Below are positions 1-9,213 of a DNA stretch of 64,000 nucleotides, in pieces. Position numbers and translations under genes: made by a program. The number at the start of each line of letters is the position of its first letter. Position 1 is the stretch's first letter. The notes below the pieces were generated by a model. It had not been told where the DNA came from. It worked only from the letters and a program-made list of their open reading frames with translations, and ran no database searches. The stretch comes from Geodermatophilus ruber (GTDB lineage Bacteria > Actinomycetota > Actinomycetes > Mycobacteriales > Geodermatophilaceae). The DNA is taken from positions 182,980 to 246,979 of the forward strand of contig NZ_FOSW01000005.1 of the NCBI RefSeq assembly GCF_900114385.1, written 5' to 3'.

Positions 1-2232
1 GGCAAGCTCGGCGGCCAGGCGCAGGTGCGCGGGGTGTCGGGCACCTGGCGGGACCTCACCGAGAGCGTCAACCAGCTGGCCGGCACGCTCACCACCCAGC
101 TGCGCGCGATCGCGGCGGTGTCGACCGCGGTGGCCCGCGGCGACCTCACCCAGCAGATCCAGGTCGCGGCGTTCGGCGAGGTCGCCGAGCTCAAGGACAA
201 CATCAACCAGATGATCGCGGCGCTGCGGGAGACCACGGCGGAGAACGCCGAGCAGGGCTGGCTGGACTCCAACCTCGCCCGCATCGGTGGCCTGCTGCAG
301 GGCCAGCGCGACCTCGGCGACGTCGGCCAGCTGATCATGGAGGAGGTCGCGCCGCTGGTGGGCGCGCAGGTCGGCACCTTCTTCCTGGCCGCCGATCCGG
401 GTGATCTCGCCGAGGCGGGTGCGCCTGCGTGCTGGGTGATGCGCGCCGGCTACGGGCTGCCCGTCGAGGACCCGCCGCAGGAGTACCGCCTCGGAGAAGG
501 CCTGGTCGGGCAGGCGGCGGCGAGCAAGCAGAGCATCGTCGTCACCGAGCTGCCCGCGGGGTACCTGGACGTGCGCTCCGGGACCGGTACCGCCGCTCCG
601 GGGGCCATCGTCGTGCTCCCCGTCCTGTTCGAGGGCGAGTCGCTGGGGGTGATCGAGCTCGGCGCGACCACGCCGTTCTCGGCGTTGCACCTGACCTTCC
701 TGGAGCGGCTGGTCGCCACGATCGGCGTCGCGCTCGCGACCATCCAGGCCGGTCGGCGCACCGAGCAGCTGCTCGCGCAGTCCCAGCGGCTGACCACGGA
801 GCTGCAGGACCAGTCCGCGGAGCTGCAGCGCACCAACGCCGAGCTGGAGGAGAAGGCGCTGCAGCTGTCCGAGCAGAACCGCAACGTCGAGCTCAAGAAC
901 ATGGAGATCGACGCGGCGCGGCGCGGGGTCGAGGAGAAGGCGCAGCAGCTGGCGCTGGCCAACCAGTACAAGTCCGAGTTCCTGGCGAACATGAGCCACG
1001 AGCTGCGCACCCCGCTCAACTCGCTGCTGCTGCTCTCCCGGTTGCTCGCGGACAACCGGGACTCGAACCTGACCTCGAAGCAGACCGAGTTCGCCAGGAC
1101 GATCCACGCCTCCGCGACGGAGCTGCTGCGCCTGATCGAGGACATCCTCGACCTGTCCAAGATCGAGGCCGGCCGGGTGGACATCCACCCCGCCCCGGTG
1201 GAGCTCGCCGACGTGTGTGCCGAGGTGGAGCAGGCGTTCGGTGTCCAGGCCGAGGACAAGGGCCTCGAACTGCGCGTCGAGACGGCGGCGGAGCTGCCCT
1301 CGTCGATCACCACCGACGCCCAGCGGCTGCACCAGATCCTGCGCAACCTGCTGGCCAACGCCATCAAGTTCACCGACACCGGCAGCGTCACGCTGGAGGT
1401 CGGCCTGGCGTCACCGCGCACGCTCCACGGGGTGCCCTCGCTCGACGGCGCCCGCTCGGTCGTCACGTTCGCGGTGCGCGACACCGGGATCGGGATCCCG
1501 GGCGAGAAGCTGGCGATGATCTTCGAGGCGTTCCAGCAGGCCGACGGCACCACCAGCCGCAAGTACGGTGGCACCGGGCTGGGCCTGTCGATCTCCAAGG
1601 AGCTGGCCGGTCTGCTGGGCGGCAGGATCGAGGTGTCGTCCGAACCGGGCAGCGGGTCGGTGTTCACCCTGCTGTTGCCCGACGAGTGCCCGGTCACCAC
1701 CCCGGCGGCGTCCGGCGTCCCACCCCGGCACGTGGCCGAAGCGCCGCCGGAAGGCGCCGACCGAGGCGGGCCCATCCTGCGCGCCGCTGCGCCGTCGACG
1801 GTGCATCCTGCGCCGGACCTGTCCGGGACCACGGTGCTCATCGTCGACGACGACGTCCGCAACGTCTTCGCCCTCACCAGCGCGCTGGAGATGCACGGCC
1901 TCGAGGTGCTCTACGCCGACAACGGCCTCGACGGCATCGCCCTGCTCGGCGAGCACCCGGAGGTCCGCATCGTGCTGATGGACGCGATGATGCCCGACCT
2001 CGACGGCAACGCGACCACCCGCCGGATCCGGGCGCTGCCGCAGTGGCAGGACCTGCCGATCGTGTTCCTGACGGCGAAGGCGATGCCCGGTGATCGGGAG
2101 TCCAGCCTGGCCGCAGGCGCCACCGACTACGTCACCAAGCCCGTCGACCTCGACGAGCTGCTGGCGATCATGGCGTCATGGGTGACCGGCAACGGGAAGG
2201 CGACGGTCCGCGAGGACGGCGGTCAGCCATGA
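1..2232 (+). CDS. Hybrid sensor histidine kinase with HAMP repeats, 5' truncated
   Basis: The reading frame is open from the first base, so the N-terminus lies outside the window; the first ATG-like position at 25 is not the true start. Domains in order: HAMP-type helices (motif GDLTQQI), a GAF domain, a long Gln/Glu-rich coiled coil, a HisKA dimerisation domain with the phospho-acceptor His in NMSHELRTPLN (codon 997-999), a HATPase domain (NLLANAIKF, DTGIGIP, GTGLGLS), and a C-terminal receiver with the phospho-acceptor Asp at codon 1981-1983 and Lys in YVTKP. Repeated HAMP plus GAF is typical of cytosolic stress-sensing hybrid kinases of actinobacteria. Its stop overlaps the ATG of the next response regulator, so the two are probably co-translated. 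The signal sensed cannot be told from sequence. Confidence 0.93.
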   Translation, partial: GKLGGQAQVRGVSGTWRDLTESVNQLAGTLTTQLRAIAAVSTAVARGDLTQQIQVAAFGEVAELKDNINQMIAALRETTAENAEQGWLDSNLARIGGLLQGQRDLGDVGQLIMEEVAPLVGAQVGTFFLAADPGDLAEAGAPACWVMRAGYGLPVEDPPQEYRLGEGLVGQAAASKQSIVVTELPAGYLDVRSGTGTAAPGAIVVLPVLFEGESLGVIELGATTPFSALHLTFLERLVATIGVALATIQAGRRTEQLLAQSQRLTTELQDQSAELQRTNAELEEKALQLSEQNRNVELKNMEIDAARRGVEEKAQQLALANQYKSEFLANMSHELRTPLNSLLLLSRLLADNRDSNLTSKQTEFARTIHASATELLRLIEDILDLSKIEAGRVDIHPAPVELADVCAEVEQAFGVQAEDKGLELRVETAAELPSSITTDAQRLHQILRNLLANAIKFTDTGSVTLEVGLASPRTLHGVPSLDGARSVVTFAVRDTGIGIPGEKLAMIFEAFQQADGTTSRKYGGTGLGLSISKELAGLLGGRIEVSSEPGSGSVFTLLLPDECPVTTPAASGVPPRHVAEAPPEGADRGGPILRAAAPSTVHPAPDLSGTTVLIVDDDVRNVFALTSALEMHGLEVLYADNGLDGIALLGEHPEVRIVLMDAMMPDLDGNATTRRIRALPQWQDLPIVFLTAKAMPGDRESSLAAGATDYVTKPVDLDELLAIMASWVTGNGKATVREDGGQP

Positions 2233-2780
2233 CCGCGCCGGTCCGGGTCCTCGCGGTCGACGACCGGCGGGAGAACCTGCTCGCGCTGCAGGCGATCCTG
2301 GAGGGTCTGCCCATCGAGGTCGTGCCGGTCACCAACGGTGAGGACGCGCTCAAGCAGCTGCTGGTCAAGGACTACGCGCTGATCCTCCTCGACGCCCGCA
2401 TGCCGGGGATGGACGGCTTCGAGACCGCCCGGCACGTCAAGCAGCGGGAGCGGACCCGGCACATCCCGATCCTGTTCCTCACCGCGGCCGACTACGACCC
2501 CCACATGGCCTTCCGCGGCTACCAGGCGGGCGCGGTCGACTACATCACCAAACCCTTCGATCCGTGGGTCCTGCGGTCCAAGGTGGCCGTGTTCGTCGAC
2601 CTCTACCGGCTGCACACCGAGCTCGCCGAACGCGCCGCCGAGCGGGACGCGCTGCGCAAGAGCGTGGACGAGGCATTGGAGGTGCTCGACGCCGTCGAAC
2701 CCGCCGATGCCGCCACCTCCACGCTCGTAGACCGCCTGCGCGGTGTCCTCGGCGTGGTGCGCCGCGACCGACCCTGGTAG
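2229..2780 (+). CDS. Response regulator (receiver domain plus C-terminal coiled coil)
   Basis: The 183-residue product starts with a complete receiver domain (VLAVDD acidic pocket, phospho-acceptor Asp in LLDARMPGMDG at codon 2391-2393, Lys in YITKPFDP), followed by an Arg/Glu/Ala-rich helix and no recognisable DNA-binding output domain. It is probably a single-domain or protein-binding regulator. An in-frame start at 2178 exists, but ATG 2229 overlaps the kinase stop in the ATGA arrangement of translational coupling, so it is preferred. Likely role: partner of the upstream hybrid kinase in a phosphorelay. Confidence 0.9.
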   Translation: MTAPVRVLAVDDRRENLLALQAILEGLPIEVVPVTNGEDALKQLLVKDYALILLDARMPGMDGFETARHVKQRERTRHIPILFLTAADYDPHMAFRGYQAGAVDYITKPFDPWVLRSKVAVFVDLYRLHTELAERAAERDALRKSVDEALEVLDAVEPADAATSTLVDRLRGVLGVVRRDRPW

Positions 2781-2861
2781 CCCTTGCTTCTCGAAGGAGC
2801 GGGACGCTCCGCCAGCACTGAGGCGCGGAGGACTGACTGAGGGCCGAGGCAGGCCGCCGAG

Positions 2862-2903
2862 CCGCTGCTTCGGGACCGGACAGACCGGGTCCCGGAGCAG
2901 CGG
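2862..2903. terminator. Bidirectional hairpin terminator
   Basis: A 16-base stem (2862-2877 with 2888-2903, one G-U type mismatch) and a 10-base loop lie between the convergent response regulator and alcohol dehydrogenase genes. There is no U-tract on either side, which is common in high-GC actinobacteria. Confidence 0.6.
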
Positions 2904-2924
2904 CCGGTGTCTGTGCGGCCGGTG

Positions 2925-4028
2925 TCAGTGCGGCATCGTGAGGATGGGCTTGACGACGGCGCCGCTGTGGGAGGCCTCGACGGCGTCCTGGATGCGCTCC
3001 AGCGGGAAGTACTCGACGAGCTTGTCGAACGGGAACCGGCCCTGGGCGTGCAGGTCCATGAGCGCGGCGATCGTCTGCTGGCCGTGGCCGCTGCCGCCGA
3101 GGGTCCCGCGGATCGTCTTTCCCCACAGGGTGGTGAGGTGGTCGGCGCTGAACTCCGCGCCGGCCGGGGCACCGCCGATGAGCAGCGCGGTGCCGAGCAT
3201 GCCGACCGAGTCGATCGCCTGGCGGACGACGGAGATGATCCCGGTGCAGTCCAGCGCGGCGTCGGCCGGCCCGCCGCAGATGTCCTGGACCGCCTGCACC
3301 GGGTCGGTGTCCGTCGCGTCGATCGTGTGCGTCGCGCCCAGCCCCTCGGCCAGCTTCAGCCGGGAGGCGTGCCGGTCGACGGCGATGATCGTGGTCGCCG
3401 CGGAGTTCCGTGCGGCCATGACCGCGGCCAGCCCCACCGTGCCGACGCCGTAGACGACGATCGACGAGCCCGGCTCCGGGCGGACGGTGTTGAACACCGC
3501 GCCCGCGCCGGTCGCCAGCCCGCAGGCCAGCGGGCCCATGAGCTCGACCGGCAGCCCCTCGGGGATCGGCACCAGCGACGACGCGGTGGTCATCGAGTAG
3601 GTGGCGAACGAGGACTGGCCGAAGAAGTGGCTGGCCAGCGGGTTGCCATCGGTCGTGCGCAGCGCGGAGGCACCGTCGAGCCGGTGCCCACCACCGACCA
3701 GCTCACCCATGCGCAGGCAGTAGCGGGGCTGCCCGGCCGTGCAGTTGCGGCAGGCGCCGCAGGAGGGCCACCCCAGGACGACGTTCTGCCCCTCGCGGAC
3801 GCCGGTGACCCCCGCCCCCACCGCGACCACGGTGCCGGCGCCCTCGTGCCCGAGCACACCGGGCAGCGGGAACGGCAGGTCACCGTCGCGGGCGATCCCG
3901 TCGGTGTGGCAGAAGCCGGTGGCGGCGACCTTGACCAGGACGTCACCGGGGCCGGGCTCGTCGAGCTCGACGTCCCTGACGACGAACGGGCCGTGCAGCT
4001 CTTCCACGACGGCTGCAGTGATCTTCAA
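2925..4028 (-). CDS. Zinc-dependent alcohol dehydrogenase (MDR family)
   Basis: The 367-residue medium-chain dehydrogenase has catalytic zinc ligands Cys40 and His61-Glu62, four structural zinc cysteines (Cys90, 93, 96, 104), and a Rossmann motif GVGTVGLA with an acidic residue (VDR) that favours NAD. The frame stays open upstream across the neighbouring gene, but TTG at 4028 has a well-placed AGGAG (4034-4038) and fits the family N-terminus. It is the last gene of a three-gene set behind a Baeyer-Villiger monooxygenase and an esterase. The predicted role is oxidation of the alcohol released by ester hydrolysis, or of the alcohol that gives the ketone substrate. Confidence 0.9.
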   Translation of the reverse strand: MKITAAVVEELHGPFVVRDVELDEPGPGDVLVKVAATGFCHTDGIARDGDLPFPLPGVLGHEGAGTVVAVGAGVTGVREGQNVVLGWPSCGACRNCTAGQPRYCLRMGELVGGGHRLDGASALRTTDGNPLASHFFGQSSFATYSMTTASSLVPIPEGLPVELMGPLACGLATGAGAVFNTVRPEPGSSIVVYGVGTVGLAAVMAARNSAATTIIAVDRHASRLKLAEGLGATHTIDATDTDPVQAVQDICGGPADAALDCTGIISVVRQAIDSVGMLGTALLIGGAPAGAEFSADHLTTLWGKTIRGTLGGSGHGQQTIAALMDLHAQGRFPFDKLVEYFPLERIQDAVEASHSGAVVKPILTMPH

Positions 4029-4081
4029 CAGTTCTCCTCGGTTCGTTGGGGTGATCGGATGGGGGAGAGGGCCACCGGCGA

Positions 4082-5680
4082 CTAGGCGATGACCAGGCCG
4101 TCGTAGCCGTTGGCCGCCACCTTGTCGCAGATCTCTCGATAGGCCGGGACTCCGCCCACGTAGGGCATGAAGACCCGCGGCTTGCCGGGGACGTTCGCTC
4201 CCATGTACCAGGACGCCGTCCTGAGCATCAAGGTCTGGCCCGCGACGTCGTTGACGTGCCGCACCCAGTCGGCCTCCGCCGCCGGCGTGGGCTCCACGGT
4301 GCTCGCGCCCCGCTCGCGCAGCGCGACCAGCAGGTCGGCCACGAACTCCACGTGCTGCTCGATGGACCGCACCATGTTGCTGAAGACCGACGGGCTCCCG
4401 GGGCCGGTGATGAGGAACAGGTTGGGGAAGGCCGCGGCCTGCAGCCCCAGGTAGGTCACCGGGCCGGCCGCCCAGTGCTCGGCCAACGACTCGCCCCCGC
4501 GTCCGCGGACGTCGATCGCCAGCAGCGCGCCGGTCATCGCGTCGAAGCCGGTCGCGAAGACGATGTCGTCCACGTCGTAGGAGCCGTCCGCGGTGCGGAT
4601 GCCCGTGGGGGTGACCTCCACGATCGGCGAGCCCTTGACGTCGACGAGCTCGACGTTCGGCTGGTTGAACATCGTGTGGAAGCCCGGGCCGACCACGAGC
4701 CGACGGGCCCCGACCGGGTAGTCCATCGAGGCGAGCAGCTCCGCCGTCCGCGGGTCCTCGACGATCTCGCGCACCTTGTCCTTGAGGTAGTTCGCGAGCC
4801 GCTCGTTCGCCTCTGCGTCGACGATGAGGTCGGGGAAGGCGGCGAGGATGGCCGCCCCGCCGACCGGCCAGCGCTTCTCGAACTCGGCGCGGCAGTCCTC
4901 CTCGGACAGCGACATCGTCGGCTCGGGACGGGTGGCGAAGTCGACGCCCAGCGGCGCCCTCAGCGCCAGCGCCCGCCGCTCGGCGTACCGGGTCTTCTCG
5001 TCGGCGAGGGTCTCGGCGTCCAGCGGCTCGTGCAGCGCCGGGACGACGTAGCTGGGCGTCCGCTGCAGGACGTACAGGTGCTCGGCCTGCTTCGCGATCT
5101 CGACCGAGACCTGCACCCCGGAGGAGCCGGTGCCGATGACGGCGACCCGCCGGCCGGTGAAGTCGACCTCCTCGTCGGGCCAGGCGGCCGTGTGGAACCG
5201 CCGGCCGGCGAAGGTGTCGATGCCGGGGATGTCGGGCAGGCGCGGCGTCGACAGCGAACCGGTGGCCATGACGACGTGGTGGGCGCGCGTCAGCGGACCG
5301 CTCGCCGCGGAGAGCGTCCACAGGCACTCCGCCTCGTCGAACTCCGCCCCGGTGACACGGGTGCCGAAGGTGATGTCGGCGCGGAGGCCGAAGCGGTCGG
5401 TGACGTGCTCGAGGTAGCGCTGGATCTCCTTCTGGCCGGAGTACCGCTCCGGCCAGTCCCACTCCTGCTGCAGCGTCTCGTCGAAGGAGTAGGAGTAGTC
5501 GAGGCTCTCGAAGTCGCAGCGCGCACCCGGGTAGCGGTTCCAGTACCAGGTGCCGCCGACCGCGTCGCCGGCCTCGTACAGGTGCGCGGACAGCCCCGCG
5601 GTCCGGGCCCGGTGGAGCATGTAGAGGCCGGCGAAACCGGCGCCCACGACCACGACGTCGTACGTCTTGTCCGTGCTCAT
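4082..5680 (-). CDS. Baeyer-Villiger flavin monooxygenase
   Basis: The 532-residue product has the FAD-binding motif VGAGFAG (residues 12-18), the Baeyer-Villiger fingerprint FAGRRFHTAAWP (157-168) and a second nucleotide motif GTGSSG (183-188) for NADPH. Length matches cyclohexanone monooxygenase-type enzymes of about 540 residues. The reaction is insertion of one oxygen from O2 beside a ketone, giving an ester or lactone. It lies between an esterase and an alcohol dehydrogenase, the classic set for using a ketone as carbon source. Whether the substrate is cyclic or linear (for example acetone, butanone or cyclohexanone) cannot be told from sequence. Confidence 0.93.
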   Translation of the reverse strand: MSTDKTYDVVVVGAGFAGLYMLHRARTAGLSAHLYEAGDAVGGTWYWNRYPGARCDFESLDYSYSFDETLQQEWDWPERYSGQKEIQRYLEHVTDRFGLRADITFGTRVTGAEFDEAECLWTLSAASGPLTRAHHVVMATGSLSTPRLPDIPGIDTFAGRRFHTAAWPDEEVDFTGRRVAVIGTGSSGVQVSVEIAKQAEHLYVLQRTPSYVVPALHEPLDAETLADEKTRYAERRALALRAPLGVDFATRPEPTMSLSEEDCRAEFEKRWPVGGAAILAAFPDLIVDAEANERLANYLKDKVREIVEDPRTAELLASMDYPVGARRLVVGPGFHTMFNQPNVELVDVKGSPIVEVTPTGIRTADGSYDVDDIVFATGFDAMTGALLAIDVRGRGGESLAEHWAAGPVTYLGLQAAAFPNLFLITGPGSPSVFSNMVRSIEQHVEFVADLLVALRERGASTVEPTPAAEADWVRHVNDVAGQTLMLRTASWYMGANVPGKPRVFMPYVGGVPAYREICDKVAANGYDGLVIA

Positions 5681-5691
5681 CAGGGTTGCCC

Positions 5692-6585
5692 TCACTTCCG
5701 GAAGTGGCGGCGGACGAACGCGCCGCACTGGTCGACGACCTCGCGGCCCTCGCTGAGGGCGAAGCCGAACATCGCGAACACGTGCACCATCGCCGGCCAG
5801 ATCTCCAGGCTCGTGCGGACGTCGCACACCGCGGCGCGGGCGGCCAGGCGGGTCGCGTCGTCCAGGAGGACCTCCGCCGTCCCGACCTGGACGAGCATCG
5901 GCGGGAGGCCGGTCAGGTCCGCCCCGACGGGGCTGGCCAGCGGGTCGTCGGCGGCGTGCCCGGCGAGGTAGTCGGCCGCGCGCAGCCGCAGGCCGGCCGG
6001 GGTCAGGGAGGGGTCGGCGGCAGCCTTGCCGTCCATGGACGCCCCGGAGCACGCGAGGTCGGTCCACGGGGAGAGCAGGGTGACCGACGACGGCATCGGC
6101 AGCCCCTGGTCGCGGGCGGCGACCAGCAGGGCGACCGCGAGGCCACCGCCGGCGCTGTCCCCGCCGACGGCGATGTCCTCCGGCGCCACGCCCTCGTCGA
6201 GCAGGGCCCGATAGGCGGCGACGGCGTCCTCGACCGCGGCCGGGAAGGGGTGCTCCGGGGCCAGCCGGTACTCCGGCGCCACGCCCCGCACGCCCGCCGC
6301 CGAGGCGAGCCTGCTCCACAGCGTGCGGTAGCCCGCCGCCGATCCGGCGACGTAGCCGCCACCGTGCAGGTAGAGCAGGACCCGCCCGAGGTCGGCCCCC
6401 GGATCCGAGGACTGCAGGGCGGGCACCCCGCCGAGCGTCACCTCCTGGAAGGTGACGCCCTCGTCCACCGGGAAGGTGGCGAGCATGCCGTCGAAGGTCG
6501 CGCGGATCTCGGCCGGGTCGGCCTCGAAGGTGAGCGGACCGCTGCGGATCTGATCGACCAGAGCCTGGAGTTCCTGCGTCGTCAT
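5692..6585 (-). CDS. Alpha/beta-hydrolase esterase, HSL family
   Basis: The 297-residue product belongs to the hormone-sensitive-lipase (esterase family IV) group: oxyanion motif HGGG (74-77), nucleophile Ser144 in GDSAGG, and a C-terminal Asp near 242 with His268 completing the triad. ATG 6585 follows an AGGGAG ribosome site. It is the first gene of the minus-strand set and ends 11 bases before the monooxygenase start. The inferred job is hydrolysis of the ester or lactone made by the Baeyer-Villiger enzyme. Confidence 0.9.
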   Translation of the reverse strand: MTTQELQALVDQIRSGPLTFEADPAEIRATFDGMLATFPVDEGVTFQEVTLGGVPALQSSDPGADLGRVLLYLHGGGYVAGSAAGYRTLWSRLASAAGVRGVAPEYRLAPEHPFPAAVEDAVAAYRALLDEGVAPEDIAVGGDSAGGGLAVALLVAARDQGLPMPSSVTLLSPWTDLACSGASMDGKAAADPSLTPAGLRLRAADYLAGHAADDPLASPVGADLTGLPPMLVQVGTAEVLLDDATRLAARAAVCDVRTSLEIWPAMVHVFAMFGFALSEGREVVDQCGAFVRRHFRK

Positions 6586-6894
6586 CGATGCGCTCCCTGT
6601 GACCGTGCCGGGAGGCCGCTGCGGGCCCGCGGGCGGAGGTCGTCGCTGGGTGTCGGTGGGCGACGTCAGCGTGGCGGCGGTCACACGGGGTGGCTTGCTC
6701 GTCCCCGCACGGCTTCTTGACCCAGGCCGCACTGCCGGCGGCGGACCCGGCGGCCCGGACCGGGGGACCACGCCCGCCGTCGCCGGGGGAGGCTGGTGGC
6801 CCCCGAGCGGTCTGTGCCACACTCCCGGCCGGCTCGGCTGGCCGGCCGGGGCCGGCGGGCGGCGGGGCTTCGCATGCGGGGGAGGTCAGCTGGC
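6586..6894. promoter_or_regulatory. Divergent promoter region between esterase and AraC regulator
   Basis: These 309 bases separate the divergently read esterase and AraC genes and must hold both promoters and probably the regulator's binding sites. I see GC-rich inverted repeats built from GGCCGG around 6828-6860 but no convincing -10/-35 pair. No gene is seen here. Confidence 0.4.
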
Positions 6895-7881
6895 GTGATC
6901 CTCCAGCGGTCGACGGCAGAGGTGAGCGGGCCGCGACGCTTCGACTTCTGGCGCGAGGCGATCTCCGACGCGTTCGTCGATCTGGAACCCCGCCGCGGCG
7001 ATCCCGGCGCCGCGGAGTTCTTCACCGGCGAGCTCACCGGCGGTCAGATCGGCGCGGTGCGGATGTGCACGGTCGCGGCGAGCAGCCACGAGGTGGTGCG
7101 GACGCCGTCGCTCATCAGGCGGACCGGTGACGACTTCCTCTTCCTGAGCCTGCTGCTGGACGGCGACATGGTCTACGCCCAGGACGACCGCGTGGCCGAA
7201 CTGGTCCGGCCGGGCCAGTTCGTCTTCTACGACAGCGCCAAGCCGTACAAGGCGGCGTTCCGGGACAGCGCCCGGCAACTCGTCGTCCGCTTTCCCCGGC
7301 ACGAGCTGACCGCCCGGGTGCGCGGGATCGACACCGTGACGGCGCGGACGATCAGGGCCGACAGCGGCGTCGGCGCGCTCGCCTCCGGGCTCCTCCAGTC
7401 CCTCGGCCGGTGCGTGGAGGACGTGGACCCGCAGGTCGCCGAACCCCTGCTCGGCAACGTGTTCTCCGTCGTCGCCGCGGCACTGGCGGCGAACGCCGGC
7501 GTCGGTCTCGAACCCGCGGACCACCGGGCGGTGCACCTGCAGCGCGCCCGCGGGTACATCCGGGAGCACGCGACCGACGCGGAGCTCACCCCGGCGGGGA
7601 TCGCTCGCGCGATCGGGGTGTCGGAGCGGTACCTCTACACCCTGTTCCGGACCGAGGGCACGTCCCCGGCCCGGGCGATCATGGACGAGCGCCTGGCCCG
7701 CGCCCATGCCGCGCTGCAGCGCCCGCACGCGGTGCACCGGACGATGGAGAGCCTCGCGCTGAGCCTCGGCTTCAAGCACGCGGCCCACTTCACCCGGGCC
7801 TTCAAGGACCGCTACGGCCTGCCGCCCAGCCGGCACCGCGACCAGGCGCTGGCCGCGGCCCACGACCGCCGAAGGCGGTGA
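6895..7881 (+). CDS. AraC/XylS-family transcriptional regulator
   Basis: The 328-residue product has an N-terminal AraC-binding-like domain (residues about 20-190) and a C-terminal AraC double helix-turn-helix: IARAIGVSERYLYTLF, then LALSLGFKHAAHFTRAFKDRYG, followed by PSRHR. GTG 6895 is chosen because GGAGG lies 9 bases upstream; an in-frame ATG at 6796 would add 33 low-complexity Arg-rich residues. Divergent placement next to the esterase-monooxygenase-dehydrogenase set mirrors ketone-catabolic loci such as mek and chn, so it is probably the activator that responds to the substrate. Confidence 0.88.
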   Translation: MILQRSTAEVSGPRRFDFWREAISDAFVDLEPRRGDPGAAEFFTGELTGGQIGAVRMCTVAASSHEVVRTPSLIRRTGDDFLFLSLLLDGDMVYAQDDRVAELVRPGQFVFYDSAKPYKAAFRDSARQLVVRFPRHELTARVRGIDTVTARTIRADSGVGALASGLLQSLGRCVEDVDPQVAEPLLGNVFSVVAAALAANAGVGLEPADHRAVHLQRARGYIREHATDAELTPAGIARAIGVSERYLYTLFRTEGTSPARAIMDERLARAHAALQRPHAVHRTMESLALSLGFKHAAHFTRAFKDRYGLPPSRHRDQALAAAHDRRRR

Positions 7882-7906
7882 TCAGGACGACGCCCTGATC
7901 ACCGCC
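7874..7906 (+). terminator. Hairpin overlapping the AraC stop codon
   Basis: A perfect 13-base inverted repeat (7874-7886 with 7894-7906) has a 7-base loop and includes the stop codon of the AraC gene. Confidence 0.6.
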
Positions 7907-8111
7907 CCGCCGGGGCGGCGGAAAGTCCAGGAGCGCATCGGGTCGTCCGGCGGATCGCCGCCCGGCACGGCCGGGAGAACTCCTTGGGAAACGGCTTGGG
8001 CACGGTGCTGGTCCTTCCAGCGAGGCCGCAGCCTCCCAGGTGAGGAGTCAACCGAACTGCGGGCAGCCCGACCGTCGTTCCGCCGCTGCCTCGGAGGAGT
8101 GAAGCTAAGGC
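7907..8111. other. Gene-free stretch, no recognised content
   Basis: The gap from the AraC stop to the first EamA gene (7882-8250) contains the terminator, this stretch and one copy of a direct repeat. On the minus strand, from 8003, a start with MPKPFPKEF resembles the beginning of IS3-type OrfA proteins, but the match fades after nine residues, so no gene is called. Confidence 0.4.
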
Positions 8112-8176
8112 TGTCCCCCTTAAAGCCGCCCTTCGCGACGAGTGTGGCCGTCTCCCAGAGCGGCCCACTCCGGGAC
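8112..8176. repeat. Imperfect direct repeat, left copy
   Basis: About 65 bases match 9214-9276 in the same orientation. The best part, 8156-8176, matches 9256-9276 at 20 of 21 positions, exactly 1100 bases away. The core contains a short inverted repeat (CAGAG ... CTC). The two copies bracket the first EamA gene and could be ends of a vanished mobile element, recombination sites or duplicated terminators. Confidence 0.6.
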
Positions 8177-8250
8177 ACCGCGCCGGGGTGGCGAGCCGGT
8201 GTCGCGCGGCACGGAAGCGGTGATCAGCTCGGCGTCGTCAGACTGAGCCG

Positions 8251-9150
8251 ATGACGGGGACGACCTCGCGGGTCCAGATGCTGGGTGGGCCGGCGCTGTT
8301 CGTCCTGCTGTGGAGCACCGGTTTCGTCGGTGCCAAGTACGGGCTGCCCTACGCCGAGCCCTTCACCTTCCTGAGCCTGCGCCTGGGCGTCGCCGCGGCC
8401 CTGCTCGGCGTCCTGGCCGTCGCACTGCGCTCGGCCGGCATGGCCTCCCGCCCGCAGTACGGCCGCGCCTCGGTCGCCGGGCTGCTGCTGCATGGCGGAT
8501 ACCTGGGCGGCGTCTTCTACGGCATCTCGCTGGGTGTGCCCGCGGGGGTGGCGGCGGTGATCGTCAGCCTGCAACCGGTGCTCACCGCCGTCCTCGCCGC
8601 GCGGGTGCTCGGCGAGCGGCCCACGGCGCGCCAGTGGCTGGGGCTGGCGCTCGGCGTCGGGGGTGTCGTGCTGGTCGTCGGCCCGGGTATCGCCGCCGCC
8701 GGCTCGGCCGAGCCGCTTCCGGTGGCCGGTCTCGTCACGTGCCTGGTGGCCCTCGCCTCGGGAACGCTCGGCACCGTCTACCAGAAGCGGCACGGCGACC
8801 GCATCCCGCTGCTCTGGGGGACGGCGGTCCAGTACGCGGCGGCCGCGGCTGTGCTGCTGGCGGTCGCGGTGGCGACCGAGGACATGTCGATCCGGTGGAC
8901 CGGCGAGTTCGTCGCCGCGTTGGTCTGGCTGGTGCTGGTCCTGTCGATCGGCGCCGTCCTGCTGCTGCTCCTGCTGCTGCGCCGGGGCACGGCCGCGGGT
9001 GTCTCCAGCCTCTACTACCTCGTGCCGGTGGCCACCGCCGTCGAGGCGTACCTGCTCTTCGGCGAACGGGTCAGCGGGCTGTCGTTCGTGGGGATCGGGG
9101 TCACCGCTCTCGGCGTCGCGCTGGTGGTCCTGCCACCGCGGAAGCGGTGA
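8251..9150 (+). CDS. EamA/DMT-family transporter
   Basis: The 299-residue membrane protein has about ten hydrophobic helices in two EamA repeats, the second ending in a YLVPVATAVEAYLLFGE block typical of the drug/metabolite transporter superfamily. ATG 8251 has no clear ribosome site, but a -10-like CAGACT lies six bases upstream. Substrate unknown; family members export amino acids or metabolites. The gene is bracketed by direct repeats and sits in a zone of broken genes. Confidence 0.88.
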   Translation: MTGTTSRVQMLGGPALFVLLWSTGFVGAKYGLPYAEPFTFLSLRLGVAAALLGVLAVALRSAGMASRPQYGRASVAGLLLHGGYLGGVFYGISLGVPAGVAAVIVSLQPVLTAVLAARVLGERPTARQWLGLALGVGGVVLVVGPGIAAAGSAEPLPVAGLVTCLVALASGTLGTVYQKRHGDRIPLLWGTAVQYAAAAAVLLAVAVATEDMSIRWTGEFVAALVWLVLVLSIGAVLLLLLLLRRGTAAGVSSLYYLVPVATAVEAYLLFGERVSGLSFVGIGVTALGVALVVLPPRKR

Positions 9151-9213
9151 TGCGCAACCAGCGGATCAGCACCTTTATCACTGCGCGGCGTGTCACCTGA
9201 GATTCCACGGCCG

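Noticed and set aside
7882-8003. IS3-type OrfA start on the minus strand (MPKPFPKEF)
   Set aside because: Only nine residues fit before the match is lost in every frame; too short to call a relic.
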